Source: Desulfovibrio piger
GTDB lineage: Bacteria > Desulfobacterota > Desulfovibrionia > Desulfovibrionales > Desulfovibrionaceae
Assembly: GCF_951793255.1 (NCBI RefSeq)
Contig: NZ_OX636706.1
Coordinates: forward strand, 1,773,001-1,837,000
Direction of reading: 5' to 3'
DNA length: 64,000 nt
The translations under genes and the position numbers were made by a program. Positions within the stretch are counted from its first letter, which is position 1. Each line of letters begins with the position of its first letter. Below are positions 44,409 through 53,862 of this stretch, piece by piece. The notes beneath the pieces are model-generated. The model did no database searches and had not been told where the DNA came from. It saw nothing but the letters and a program-made list of their open reading frames with translations.

Positions 44409-45413
44409 TTATTCCTGCTCTTCAGCTTCCATATCGGCCAGCAGCTGGCGGATGCCGTCCAGGCGGGCGGCCGCCGTGTCCTTGAGACCCGCATGGAGCT
44501 CATTGCCGACGATGCCTTCCAGGGTATCGGCCAGCCAGGGGAAGAGGCTGTCGGCCAGGGCTTCGGCCTGCGTCACCGAAGAAAGGCCGCTCAGGGCCTG
44601 ACGCTGCATGCGGATGTAGATCTCTTCCGCCGTGGCCAGGTTACGATGACGGGCAGTGAACAGATCGCCCAGGCAGGGCGTGGTGCAATCCTGCGCGGCG
44701 GCTTCCAGCGACTGGCGCTGGGCCTGCATGGTCTGGCGGAAACCGTCTTCGGGCAGACCGTCCTTGTCTTTTTTGTTCTGGGCGTAGGTCTGGGCAGCGG
44801 CGGCATAGGCCTGGGCGTCACAGACCAGGGGCAGGAGCTCGGCGGCCTGTTCCAGGCTCTCGCGTTGGCGTTCCAGGCTGTGGATGATCTTGCGGGCAAA
44901 GGCGGCCATCTTGCAGGCTCCGGGCTGCCCGGCGGCGTGACCGGCCTCGGCGGCTTCGGCCTCCTGCATGGCCAGGTTCAGGTCTTCGGCCACATGCAGG
45001 ATCTCCAGCCCCAGCATGGCCTGGAGGTTGTTCTCGGCACGGGCCTGCTCCAGCAGCAGGATGTCCAGACGGGTCTCCTGCTCCAGATCGAGATATTCGG
45101 GCGACATGCGGCAGACCTGATCCATGACCAGGGCCACGTGTTCTTCCCAGACCTGTTGCAGCACGCTCTGGTCAGGCTCCTTGGCGTGTTTCTGCTGGGC
45201 GGGCAGGGCGGCCACGTCGATGCCGTCCAGATTGAAATTCTCCAAGCCCTTGGGGCCGTAGCAGCGGGCCAGACGGGCGGCCAGGGCCTGATCCAGCGGG
45301 TACTGGCTGATGAGGGCGGTGATGGCATTCTCGTCAGCGCCCACGCGCTGGGCCTGGGCGATGTCCTGCAGGACGCTTTCCTTGTACGCGGACAGCTCTT
45401 CGGGCTGCTTCAT
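44409..45413 (-). CDS. Conserved helical hypothetical protein
   Basis: A 334-residue protein, almost entirely alpha-helical and acidic, no known domain. Features: a short N-terminal helix-turn region (SAYKESVLQDIAQAQRVGAD), Leu/Gln/Glu-rich helices with possible coiled coil (LEQETRLDILLLEQARAENN, SLERQRESLEQAAELL) and a C-terminal helix ending MEAEEQE. No signal peptide or membrane segment, so cytoplasmic. Start has CAGGAG upstream. It stands alone between terminators. Confidence 0.6.
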   Translation of the reverse strand: MKQPEELSAYKESVLQDIAQAQRVGADENAITALISQYPLDQALAARLARCYGPKGLENFNLDGIDVAALPAQQKHAKEPDQSVLQQVWEEHVALVMDQVCRMSPEYLDLEQETRLDILLLEQARAENNLQAMLGLEILHVAEDLNLAMQEAEAAEAGHAAGQPGACKMAAFARKIIHSLERQRESLEQAAELLPLVCDAQAYAAAAQTYAQNKKDKDGLPEDGFRQTMQAQRQSLEAAAQDCTTPCLGDLFTARHRNLATAEEIYIRMQRQALSGLSSVTQAEALADSLFPWLADTLEGIVGNELHAGLKDTAAARLDGIRQLLADMEAEEQE

Positions 45414-45978
45414 GACGAACTCCTGAAAAGCCGGATGATCCCGGCGTGTGATCTGTTGAAGGTAAGGGCGCGGCGCAGTCCCCTTGCCTCGTGGGGGGGA
45501 GGGTGCCGCAGGCAGCCGTGGTCGCGGGCCTGTCCCGGACTGCCTGCCGGAGCAGGGATACGGGCGGGAGGGCCGGGCCGGACGGCGATGGCACGGGCGC
45601 GGGAAGCGCTCCCGGCGCTGCCGTCGGGGCTGCCGTGTTCAAAGGGTAAGCCTCAAATGGCATCTGTGAAGGATGCGGAAGGAAATTTCCGGGATTTTGT
45701 GGCAGCGGACAGGGCGCGCAGATACGGGGGATGCCATCCGCCCGGGGAGAAGAGGAGGTACGTCCTTGCACGGCGCGGCCCGGCGGTACCGCAGGGACAT
45801 GGCTGACGGCAGTCTGGGGAGTGGCAGCAGGGCGATGGCTGCCCGGAACCTGCCGGCTGTGCGGGACGGCATCAGCTGGTGAAGAACGGAGATGCGTCCA
45901 GCGCTCCGCCAGAGGAGAAAGGAAAAGGGCCGCTTCCATACGGGAAGAAGGCCCTTCAACGATCCTTATCCGCGTGTG
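45414..45978. other. Intergenic region of about 565 bases
   Basis: No supported gene. The right end holds the recJ terminator (45925-45956); the left part should contain the promoter of the hypothetical gene at 44409-45413. Open frames here are compositional. Confidence 0.5.
45925..45956 (-). terminator. Terminator of recJ
   Basis: AAGGGCC (45925-45931) pairs with GGCCCTT (45950-45956), inner stem CTTCC/GGAAG. A short A tract on the left is the U tract for leftward transcripts. Confidence 0.7.
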
Positions 45979-47709
45979 CTAGTCGGCCACGGGCTGCCAG
46001 TCCTTGATGCCCACGTCGATGGAGGCCACGCCCCGGTAGTAGTCCAGGCGCGGCGTGTAGGCCACACGGATGCGCGAGCCCACGGAGGAGGGCGGGAAGG
46101 CCGTGGCCATGTTCCAGCCCTTGGCCATGAGGGTGATGCCGCTGGCGCTGTCCTTCAGGCGCAGGCGCACATGGTCGCCGCTGTAGCCCAGCGGGCTGCG
46201 GTCCACCACCGTGAGTTCCGGGGAGGCGAAGACCGGTTCGGCATTGCCTGCCCCAAAGGGCTGCATGAGTTCCAGCTCCTGCAAGAAGGCGGAATCCGAA
46301 GCCTGCTGGAAATCCAGCTCGCATTCCAGCAGCAGGGCCGGGGTCAGGGGCTGCTCGCCCAGCTCGTCCGCCACGACCCGTTCGAAGGCCTCGCGGAAGC
46401 GTTCCAGCTGGTTGGGTTCCAGGCGCACGCCCGCGGCCAGCTTGTGGCCGCCGAAGCCCGCCAGCACGTGGGCCGTCTTCTGGAGCCCGGCGTAAAGGTC
46501 GAACTCGCGGATGGAGCGGCCCGAGCCCTTCATCATATTGTTGTCGTCGCAAAGGATGATGGTGGGCCGGTAGAATTCTTCCACGATGCGCGAGGCCACG
46601 ATGCCCACGATGCCGGGGTGCCAGTCGCCGCCGTAGAGCACCAGGGCCGGGCGCTGGCGCTGTTCCAGCTGGCGGTGGGCCTGCTCGCGGGCGGCGGCCC
46701 AGATGCGTTCCTCTTCCTCGCGGCGCTGGGTGTTGAGGGCATCCAGATGCTGGGCCAGGCGGAGGGCCTCCACATGGTCCTTGCTGCGCAACAGCTGGAG
46801 GGCGGTGTCGGCCGCGCCCATGCGTCCGGCGGCATTGATGCGCGGCGCCAGACGGAAGACCACCTGTCCTGCGTTGAGGCGGGCGGCCGCGTCGGAACCG
46901 CTCACGGTCTTGAGGGCGGCGATGCCGGGACGGGCGGCCTCGGCCAGCTTGTCCAGCCCGCCGCGCACGAGGATGCGGTTCTGCCCGCCCAGGCGCATGA
47001 CGTCGGCCAGCGTGCCCAGGGCCACCAGATCCAGCACCTTGTCCATCTTGAAGCGGCGGCCCGTATGCGGGGCCAGGGCCGCGTTGACGGCGGCCATGAG
47101 GAAGAAGGCCACGCCCACACCGGCCAGATGGGGGCAGGGCATGTCGTCTTCCGGGCCCAGACGGGGATTGCAGATGGCGTCGGCCGGGGGCAGTTCCGGC
47201 GGCGGCAGGTGGTGGTCGGAGATGACCACGGTCATGCCCAGCTCGCGGGCGCGGGCCACGGCCGCCATGTCGGAGATGCCGCAGTCCACGGTGAGCAGGA
47301 TGCCGCAGCCCTGCGCGGCCAGTTCTTCGATGGCCGGGATGTTCAGGCCGTAGCCTTCGCTGCGGCGGTCGGGCACATGCCACAGGGCTTCCAGGCCGTG
47401 GGCTTCCAGCACGTCCAGCACCAGTGTGGAGGACGTGATGCCGTCCACGTCGTAGTCGCCCCAGACGGCCAGCTTCTTGCCGTCCAGCAGGGCCTTGCTG
47501 ATGACCTCGGCCGCCTGCGGGAACTGGGGCCAGCGGGACGGCGGCACCAGATCGGGCAGACGCGCGGAAAGATAGGCGTCCAGCTCCTCGGGGCTGTCCA
47601 GGCCGCGCCGCCAGAGGATGTCCAGCAGCAGGGGAGAGATGGAGAGCTCACGGGCCAGACCGCGCGGCGGCGAACCGGCAGGGGGCTCACGAAACAGCCA
47701 GCGCTTCAT
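45979..47709 (-). CDS. recJ: Single-stranded-DNA exonuclease RecJ
   Basis: A 576-residue 5'-3' exonuclease acting in recombination and mismatch repair. DHH phosphoesterase motifs: VWGDYDVDGITSS (motif I), TVDCGISDM (II), VVISDHHLPPPELPPADAI (DHH, III). RINAAGRMG and GGHKLAAGVRLE belong to DHHA1, and the C-terminal OB part includes SGDHVRLRLKDSASG. Length is normal. First base of the ATG overlaps nothing; pyrF is 105 bases upstream on the same strand. Confidence 0.95.
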   Translation of the reverse strand: MKRWLFREPPAGSPPRGLARELSISPLLLDILWRRGLDSPEELDAYLSARLPDLVPPSRWPQFPQAAEVISKALLDGKKLAVWGDYDVDGITSSTLVLDVLEAHGLEALWHVPDRRSEGYGLNIPAIEELAAQGCGILLTVDCGISDMAAVARARELGMTVVISDHHLPPPELPPADAICNPRLGPEDDMPCPHLAGVGVAFFLMAAVNAALAPHTGRRFKMDKVLDLVALGTLADVMRLGGQNRILVRGGLDKLAEAARPGIAALKTVSGSDAAARLNAGQVVFRLAPRINAAGRMGAADTALQLLRSKDHVEALRLAQHLDALNTQRREEEERIWAAAREQAHRQLEQRQRPALVLYGGDWHPGIVGIVASRIVEEFYRPTIILCDDNNMMKGSGRSIREFDLYAGLQKTAHVLAGFGGHKLAAGVRLEPNQLERFREAFERVVADELGEQPLTPALLLECELDFQQASDSAFLQELELMQPFGAGNAEPVFASPELTVVDRSPLGYSGDHVRLRLKDSASGITLMAKGWNMATAFPPSSVGSRIRVAYTPRLDYYRGVASIDVGIKDWQPVAD

Positions 47710-47814
47710 GCCGCCACCTCCCTGACAGGCCCGCGACGCCGGATGCTGGGGCGACGGGGCGTGCTTGAGGTGCGGAAAAGGGCAAGAGGGGCGCTGGCTG
47801 TCATGCGGTCTCCT

Positions 47815-48507
47815 TTAGACGGCGGCTTTCATCTCGGCCTGGATGGCACGGGCGGCCTCGGCGGGCGAGGGGGCCTTGAGGATGGGACGTCCCACCACCA
47901 GGAAGTCGGCACCGGCCTGCACGGCACGGGCGGGCGTCATGATGCGCTGCTGGTCGTCGGTATCGGCACCCGCGGGACGGATGCCGGGGCACAGGCAGCG
48001 CAGGCCCTGACAGGAGGCCTTGATGCGGGCGGCCTCATGGCCGGAGCAGACCACGCCGTCCAGGCCCCAGCCGCGGGCCTTGCCGGCCAGCTCCAGGGCA
48101 AAGTCCGAAGGATCGGCGCTGATGCCGGGCATCTCGCCGGGGCCGAAGCTGGTCAGGGCCGTGACGCCGAAAAGCTGGGGAGCCTTGCTGCCGTAGCTGT
48201 CGGCGGCAATACGGGCCTCGCTGCACATGCGCTCGCCGCCCTGGCAGTGCAGGGTCAGCAGTTCCGCACCGGCGGCGGCAGCGGCCTTGACGGCCTGGGC
48301 CACGGTGTGGGGGATGTCGTAAAATTTCATGTCCAGGAAGACATGGAAGCCAAGGTCGTGCAGTTCGCGGATGATGTCCGGGCCGGCCAGGGTGAACAGT
48401 TCCATGCCCACCTTGCACCAGGGCACGGCGCCTTGCAGTTCGCGGGCCAGGACGAGAGCGTCTTCCTTGCGGGGCAGATCCAGAGCGACAATGAGTTGGG
48501 CAGCCAT
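47815..48507 (-). CDS. pyrF: Orotidine 5'-phosphate decarboxylase
   Basis: A 230-residue TIM-barrel enzyme producing UMP. IVALDLPRKEDALVLA at the N-terminus, VFLDMKFYDIPHTVAQAVKA with the catalytic Asp/Lys motif, LTALTSFG and a C-terminal ARAVQAGADFLVVGRPI phosphate loop. 13 bases downstream of gmk, so translated from the same mRNA. Confidence 0.96.
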   Translation of the reverse strand: MAAQLIVALDLPRKEDALVLARELQGAVPWCKVGMELFTLAGPDIIRELHDLGFHVFLDMKFYDIPHTVAQAVKAAAAAGAELLTLHCQGGERMCSEARIAADSYGSKAPQLFGVTALTSFGPGEMPGISADPSDFALELAGKARGWGLDGVVCSGHEAARIKASCQGLRCLCPGIRPAGADTDDQQRIMTPARAVQAGADFLVVGRPILKAPSPAEAARAIQAEMKAAV

Positions 48508-48520
48508 CGTTCTTCTTCCT

Positions 48521-49138
48521 TTAAAGGAGGTGTCCGTTGTTCAGGGCCTCCACCAGCCCGGGGCGACAGTGGGGCGCCAGGGTCGCGGCCAGGTAGGCGG
48601 CGCGCAGGTGGTCGTAAGCCGTGTCCAGGTCGTCATTGACGATGAGGGCATCGTAGTGGGGCGCTTCCTGCATCTCGGCACGGGCATTGGCCAGGCGGCG
48701 CAGGATGACTTCCTCGCTGTCCAGGCCGCGGCCGCGCAAACGGCGTTCCAGTTCTTCCATGGAGGGCGGCAGGATGAAGAGGAAGCGGGCATCGGGCATG
48801 TTCTTGCGCAGCTGGGCGGCGCCCTGCACGTCGATGTCGAACAGGATGTCCTGGCCTTTGGCCAGCATCTCGCGCACAGGGGGCAGGGGCGTGCCGTAGA
48901 AGTTGCCGTGCACCTCGGCCCATTCGGCAAAATGGCCCTGGTCGCGCAGCTCCACGAAGCGCTCGCGGCTCAGGAAGTGATAGTCCTTGCCGTCCACTTC
49001 GCCCTCGCGGGGGGCGCGGGTGGTGCAGGAGATGGAATAGCCGAAGTTGGGGAATTCCTTGCGCAGGCGTTTGATGAGCGTGGTCTTCCCCGTGCCGGAG
49101 GGCGCGCTGATGACCAGCGCGATGCCGAGTCTGTTCAT
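48521..49138 (-). CDS. gmk: Guanylate kinase
   Basis: A 205-residue GMP kinase. P-loop SAPSGTGKTTLIKRL, then SISCTTRAPREGEVDGKDYHFL (the GMP-binding region) and FAEWAEVHGNFYGTPLPPV, DVQGAAQLRKNMPDARFLFI. Standard length. yicC lies 73 bases upstream on the same strand, a common pairing. Confidence 0.97.
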   Translation of the reverse strand: MNRLGIALVISAPSGTGKTTLIKRLRKEFPNFGYSISCTTRAPREGEVDGKDYHFLSRERFVELRDQGHFAEWAEVHGNFYGTPLPPVREMLAKGQDILFDIDVQGAAQLRKNMPDARFLFILPPSMEELERRLRGRGLDSEEVILRRLANARAEMQEAPHYDALIVNDDLDTAYDHLRAAYLAATLAPHCRPGLVEALNNGHLL

Positions 49139-49211
49139 GATGTCAAAATCTCCTTCCGCAGGCAGGGCCCGCGGAGCTCAGTGTCGGACGACCGTGACGG
49201 GAACCCGCCGG

Positions 49212-50090
49212 CTATTCGAGGTTCTGTACCTGCTCGCGGCACTTTTCCAGTTCGTTCTTGAAATCGACCACCATGCGCGAAAGCTGCACATCGGGGATCT
49301 TGTTGCCGCAGGTGTTGATCTCGCGGAAGCATTCCTGCAGCGTGAAGTCCAGACGGCGGCCGGCATCCTTGCCCGCATCCAGCAGTTCGTGCAGGCGGGC
49401 AAGGTGGGTGTGCAGACGGGTCAGCTCTTCGGTGACGTCCAGACGGTCGGCCAGGATGGTGACCTCCTGCAGGAAGCGGTTCTCGTCCAGGCCGTTGACG
49501 GCTTCCAGCGCCTCGTTGAGGCGTTCGCGCATGACGGCGGCGCGCTCTTCCTTGATCTCGGGCGCGCGTTCGGCGATGAGGCCGGTCCATTCTTCCATGC
49601 GCAGGATGCGGGAATGCATGTCGCGGGCCAGGGCGCGGCCCTCGGCGGCGCGGGCGTCGTTCCAGTCTTCCAGGGCCAGGGACAGGCCTTCTTCCAGGGC
49701 CAGGGTCAGGCTCTCGTCCACTTCGTCACCGGCATCGCCCCACAGGCCGGGCAGGGCGAGCAGGGCGTTGTAGTCGGGGGTGAAGGGCTCGCCACGGCGG
49801 GCAGCCAGTTCTTTCAGGCTGTCCAGCATGGCTTCGGCCTGCATGGCGTCAAAACGCGGCGCGGGGCCGGTGCCGCCGGTGTACTGGAGGGTCAGGCTGA
49901 TGTCCACGCGACCGCGGGAGGCGAAGCGGCGCACCACTTTTTCCAGGCGCGGCTCAAGGCTGCGCACGCTCATGGGCAGGCGCCATTTGAGGTCCAGATG
50001 GCGGCTGTTGACGCTTTTGACTTCCCATTGCTGGGTGAAGCCTTCGCTCTCTACCAGGCAGCGGCCGAAGCCGGTCATACTGCGCAGCAT
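49212..50090 (-). CDS. yicC: YicC family endoribonuclease-like protein
   Basis: A 292-residue protein of the YicC/YloC family, reported elsewhere as an endoribonuclease affecting small-RNA turnover. MLRSMTGFGR is the family N-terminus, EVKSVNSRHLDLKWRLP and RGRVDISLTL follow, and the C-terminal DUF1732 block has GRRLDFTLQECFREINTCGN. Start 50090 with GGGGGAT upstream. The yicC-gmk order is common in bacteria. Confidence 0.93.
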   Translation of the reverse strand: MLRSMTGFGRCLVESEGFTQQWEVKSVNSRHLDLKWRLPMSVRSLEPRLEKVVRRFASRGRVDISLTLQYTGGTGPAPRFDAMQAEAMLDSLKELAARRGEPFTPDYNALLALPGLWGDAGDEVDESLTLALEEGLSLALEDWNDARAAEGRALARDMHSRILRMEEWTGLIAERAPEIKEERAAVMRERLNEALEAVNGLDENRFLQEVTILADRLDVTEELTRLHTHLARLHELLDAGKDAGRRLDFTLQECFREINTCGNKIPDVQLSRMVVDFKNELEKCREQVQNLE

Positions 50091-50235
50091 AATATCCCCC
50101 TGAAGTGAAAATATTCCAAAAGAATAGGCCAAGCAGCTCCATAATGCAAGGAACGCGCCCGCGCGGCTGGATACATGCCGCGGAAGGCGCGTCCCCAAAA
50201 TGAACGTATCCTGCCAGGATACGAGGAGCCTAGGC

Positions 50236-50532
50236 TCAGGAGAACTTGCCGTTGCCGCCGCAGGCGGAGCCGGAGCTGGGCGCGGCGGGGGTGCTGCTGC
50301 CGCAGCCACCGGCCTGACCGCAACCGGCAAGGCCCTTACCCATCTTGGAGGCCAGCGGATGCACCGGGCCGGGCTTGAAGGGGAAGGCGCCGGTCTTGAG
50401 CGGGCTGGGCACGCTCATCTGGCGCTGGGTCTCGGCATGGCCGCACTGGGGACAGGCGGGCGTCTCGTCACCGAACGCCAGCTCTTCGAACTGGGCCCCG
50501 CAGGCGGGGCAGACAAAATCATACAGGGGCAT
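50236..50532 (-). CDS. FmdB family zinc-ribbon protein
   Basis: A 98-residue protein with an N-terminal FmdB zinc ribbon: [18 protein letters not shown] and [16 protein letters not shown] (two CxxC pairs). A Pro/Gly/Ser tail rich in Cys ([15 protein letters not shown]) follows. FmdB proteins are proposed regulators, but their function is unclear. Preceded by GGAGTG; single gene. Confidence 0.9.
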   Translation of the reverse strand: MPLYDFVCPACGAQFEELAFGDETPACPQCGHAETQRQMSVPSPLKTGAFPFKPGPVHPLASKMGKGLAGCGQAGGCGSSTPAAPSSGSACGGNGKFS

Positions 50533-50736
50533 GGAGCACTCCTTGCCATGTTTTGGGCCGCAGCCGTGGCCGCGGGACAGTGGGGTGTATCGGCAGGCAG
50601 CCGCCGGGACGGAAAAGCTCCGGCCTGCCTCTTGTCTGTAACATTCCGCTGCTTATATAAGCAGTATATGAGCGATGGCAAGAGCGGGCCCGGCTTCTTT
50701 GTTCCGGACGGGCGACTTGCCGCACAGGAGTATACG

Positions 50737-51318
50737 ATGAAAAAGATTCTGCTGCTGGCCGGCGATTATGTGGAAGATTACGAAGTGATGGTGCCTTTCC
50801 AGATGCTGCTGATGCTGGGCTACGAAGTCCACGCCGTCTGCCCCGGCAAGAAGGCCGGTGATTTCGTGCGCACGGCCATCCATGACTTCGAGGGCGACCA
50901 GACCTACAGCGAGAAGCGCGGCCACAACTTCGCCATCAACTATGACTTCGACAAGGTCGATGTGGCCGACTACGCCGGTCTGGTGGTGCCCGGCGGGCGC
51001 GCTCCCGAATATCTGCGCCTCAACGAGCGCGTGCTGGAGATCGTGCGTGAATTCGACGCCGCCGGCAAACCCATCGCCGCCATCTGCCACGGCCCCCAGC
51101 TGCTGGTGAGCGCGGGCATCCTCAAGGGCCGCACCTGCACCTGCTACGCTGCGGTCAAGCCCGATGTGGTGGCCGCGGGCGCCACCTGGCATGACTTCAA
51201 CGCCACGGCCAGCAACGCGGTGGTGGACGGCAATCTGGTCACGGCCCCGGCCTGGCCTGCGCATCCGGCCTGGATCGCCGCCTTCGTCAAGCTGCTGGGC
51301 GCCCAGATCAGCATCTAG
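50737..51318 (+). CDS. DJ-1/PfpI family protein
   Basis: A 193-residue protein of the type-1 glutamine-amidotransferase-like fold. The nucleophile elbow is [10 protein letters not shown] with Cys 117, preceded by [13 protein letters not shown], and an acidic residue in DYEVMVPFQ at the N-terminus. The family includes proteases, glyoxalases and deglycases; this one is close to the PfpI/YhbO group by eye. Start 50737 has AGGAG upstream. It is followed by a strong terminator. Confidence 0.9.
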   Translation: MKKILLLAGDYVEDYEVMVPFQMLLMLGYEVHAVCPGKKAGDFVRTAIHDFEGDQTYSEKRGHNFAINYDFDKVDVADYAGLVVPGGRAPEYLRLNERVLEIVREFDAAGKPIAAICHGPQLLVSAGILKGRTCTCYAAVKPDVVAAGATWHDFNATASNAVVDGNLVTAPAWPAHPAWIAAFVKLLGAQISI

Positions 51319-51347
51319 CCAGCGAATAACGATATCCCCTGACAGGG

Positions 51348-51386
51348 AAAGAGGGAGCCTGCCCTGCGGCACGGCTCCCTCTTTTT
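51348..51386 (+). terminator. Terminator of the DJ-1/PfpI gene
   Basis: AAAGAGGGAGCC (51348-51359) pairs with GGCTCCCTCTTT (51373-51384), followed by a T run. 29 bases beyond the stop codon. Confidence 0.9.
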
Positions 51387-51583
51387 GTATGGATTCGTCT
51401 GTTGAGCCCCGAGGCGCGAAACCAAAGGCATGCGCCATACGGGGGCTGTGTGTATGCATGAGGCCTGGGCGGCAGGCGCTCCGGTCTTATCCGGCATGTG
51501 CCTGCCCCGGTGGCCGACAGGAAGATCCTGGGCTGCCGGTGCGGGCCTGTCTGCTTTCTCCGGCGGGGAAGAGGGTTGCCTCT

Positions 51584-52072
51584 CTACCTCGTGCGGGCAA
51601 GGAAGACGGCGTCATTGCAGTAACGCACCGCAGGCTGCGTGGACGGGCCGCCCAGGTTCCCGCTGTTGTCCTCGGCAAAGATGCCGCGCTGGCCGATGCG
51701 CGAGACGAAGCCGGGATGCGCCTGGTAGTGGGGCTTTTCCGGCTGCTGGGGGATGGGCGTCACGCTCTGGAGCACGAGGCAGGCACCCACACGGCCCGCC
51801 TGGGCGACGGCATCGTCGGCGGATGCGGGGACGGCGCTTTCCCATGTGGCCCGGCCCAGACGGACATAGCCGTCAGCAAGGGCCGCGGCAAGGCGTTTTT
51901 CCATAACGGATGCCGGGAGCTGTTCCACGCGGGGGGCGCTACAGGATTCAAGGGTATCCACGGGGCGGACATGGTCGTCCGCCGCCTGATAATGACGGGA
52001 AAAACCGCCGGCACAGCCGGATGCCAGCAGGGTGAGGCCCAAAAGGGCGGGGAGAGCATAGCGGCAGGACAT
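51584..52072 (-). CDS. Hypothetical lipoprotein
   Basis: 162 residues. The N-terminus MSCRYALPALLGLTLLASGC is a lipoprotein signal with lipobox LASGC, so it should be anchored to a membrane. The mature part contains a repeat-free, mixed domain with ASVMEKRLAAALADGYVRLG; no family recognised. ATG 52072 has GAGAGG upstream; the longer frame is not protein-like. It ends near the DJ-1 terminator, convergent with that gene. Confidence 0.7.
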   Translation of the reverse strand: MSCRYALPALLGLTLLASGCAGGFSRHYQAADDHVRPVDTLESCSAPRVEQLPASVMEKRLAAALADGYVRLGRATWESAVPASADDAVAQAGRVGACLVLQSVTPIPQQPEKPHYQAHPGFVSRIGQRGIFAEDNSGNLGGPSTQPAVRYCNDAVFLARTR

Positions 52073-52453
52073 GGCATTTCCTCTCTTGGTTACAGGGATG
52101 CGGCCGGAAAGGAGGGAAGGGAGAGCGTTCGCTCCAGTCTTGCATGCCGTGGCACGGGGCGGTGGCGGGCAGATCTTGTTGTCGGGAGCGGGACTTTCCC
52201 GTCCGGCCGTTGGGACGGGGAGTATGAAACATATTTTGTTGCTATGTTTTATTTCAGGAATCGGAACTTTTAGCAAGTTCTTTCCGGCAACCATCCCGCC
52301 GTATCACGCGGTATCTTGAGAGGATGGAGCCGGAGGAGGCGCTTGCCGCTGCTGCCACTGTCCTGAGTGCCTTGCGGGCATGCCCGGCAGGGCTTCGGAC
52401 ATCGACAGCGACGGGACGGCAACGCCCCTCCCCGGGCTCCGGAACAACGAGAT
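52073..52453. other. Intergenic region, no gene seen
   Basis: About 380 bases between mtaB and the lipoprotein gene, both leftward. It must hold the lipoprotein promoter. No strong terminator for mtaB was seen, only weak GC-rich palindromes near 52380-52440. Confidence 0.5.
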
Positions 52454-53800
52454 CTAGTCCGCCAGCGGCTCCACCAGCAGCCCCTTGTCCGTGACGGACA
52501 GGGGACGTACGGCCAGCAGTTCGCGACCGGGATGGGCCCCGGCGGGCAGGATGCAGGGCACATAGAATTCATTGACGCCCTTGATGGCTTTGCGACGGCG
52601 GGCAGGGGCCTGGTCGGGAGCGGGGCTGTCGGCGGCCAGCAGCATGCGCGGCAGGGCCAGCTGTGCCTGCCAGAAAGCCTGACGGCGTTCTTCCACGGCG
52701 GCGCGGACGCGGGCGGCCCGCTCCTGCTTGACCTGCTGGGGCAGGTGGCCGTCAAAGCGGTCGGCGGCAGTGCCGGGGCGACGGGAATAGGGGAAGACGT
52801 GGGCATAGCTGAAGGGCGTCTCGCGCACGAAGTCCAGCAGGCAGGCCACATCTTCCTCACGCTCGCCCGGGAAGCCCGCGATGATGTCCGCCCCCAGCCC
52901 CATGACGGGCCAGTGGGCGTGCAGGCGTCCCACGGCACGCTGGAGCATTTCTGCCGTGTAGTGGCCGCGGCCCATGCGGCGCAGCACGGGCTGGCTGGCA
53001 TGCTGCAGCGAGATGTGCAGCTGCGGGCAGAGCATGCGGCAGGCCATGAGGGTCTCCACCCCTTCGTCATCGAGCTGCGACGGCTCCAGGGAGCTGATGC
53101 GGAAGCGGCCGCGTCCGGCGAATTCCGGGGCCAGGGCGGCATCCAGACGGCGGAGCAGGCTCCAGAAATCACCGAAATCAGCGTTGTCCCGGCCATACTG
53201 GCGCAGATTGATGCCGGAGATCATGATCTCGGCATGTCCGGCCAGCAACAGGCGCCGGGCCTCGGCGATGACGTCTTCCGGCGGGCGGCTCAGGCAGCGG
53301 CCGCGGGTGAGGGGCACGATGCAGTAGGTGCAGCGGTGCTGGCAGCCGTCCTGCACCTTGAGCACGGGGCGGGCGCGCCGGAAGCCGCTGATGGCAAAGG
53401 GCGGGTAGGAAGGGGCCTGCGCTTCTCCTGCCGGAGCCTGGGCATCTTCCGTCCAGGGCCCGGCCAGCAGCAGGCGCTTGTCGCCCTGGGGCAGGACGAG
53501 GTCCGGCTGCACGCAGTCCTCGTGGCCGTGCCGGCGAAAGTCCTCGAACAGGCGGGCCGCACAACCGGTCAGGATCAGGCGGGCAGCGGGGGCCGCACGG
53601 CGCAGACGGAACACGGCATTGCGGGCATCGCGTTCGCCACGGGCCGTGATGGCGCAACTGTTGACGCAGACCACGTCCGCCTGGGCGGGGTCGTCGCATT
53701 CCACGCCGCCACGGGCCTGCCAGGCCTCGCGCAGGGATTGCGTTTCGTACTGGTTCACCTTACAGCCAAAGGTAATGAAGTAGAATTTCCATGCTTGCAT
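52454..53800 (-). CDS. mtaB: tRNA methylthiotransferase MtaB (t6A37)
   Basis: A 448-residue radical SAM enzyme adding a methylthio group to t6A37 of tRNAs. N-terminal UPF0004 with ITFGCKVNQYETQSL and CVNSCAIT (iron-sulfur Cys); radical SAM cluster QDGCQHRCTYCIVPLTRGR (CxxxCxxC); ISSLEPSQLDDE and HISLQHAS and GADIIAGFPGE follow. MtaB rather than MiaB is chosen because of KVNQYE and ITARGERDAR. Start 53800 gives a normal N-terminus, with a weak ribosome site. Confidence 0.88.
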   Translation of the reverse strand: MQAWKFYFITFGCKVNQYETQSLREAWQARGGVECDDPAQADVVCVNSCAITARGERDARNAVFRLRRAAPAARLILTGCAARLFEDFRRHGHEDCVQPDLVLPQGDKRLLLAGPWTEDAQAPAGEAQAPSYPPFAISGFRRARPVLKVQDGCQHRCTYCIVPLTRGRCLSRPPEDVIAEARRLLLAGHAEIMISGINLRQYGRDNADFGDFWSLLRRLDAALAPEFAGRGRFRISSLEPSQLDDEGVETLMACRMLCPQLHISLQHASQPVLRRMGRGHYTAEMLQRAVGRLHAHWPVMGLGADIIAGFPGEREEDVACLLDFVRETPFSYAHVFPYSRRPGTAADRFDGHLPQQVKQERAARVRAAVEERRQAFWQAQLALPRMLLAADSPAPDQAPARRRKAIKGVNEFYVPCILPAGAHPGRELLAVRPLSVTDKGLLVEPLAD

Positions 53801-53862
53801 GGCTGCTATGTAGGGCAAAGGCCGTCCCCTTGACAAGAGGCGGCCGGACCCGCTGGAGATGG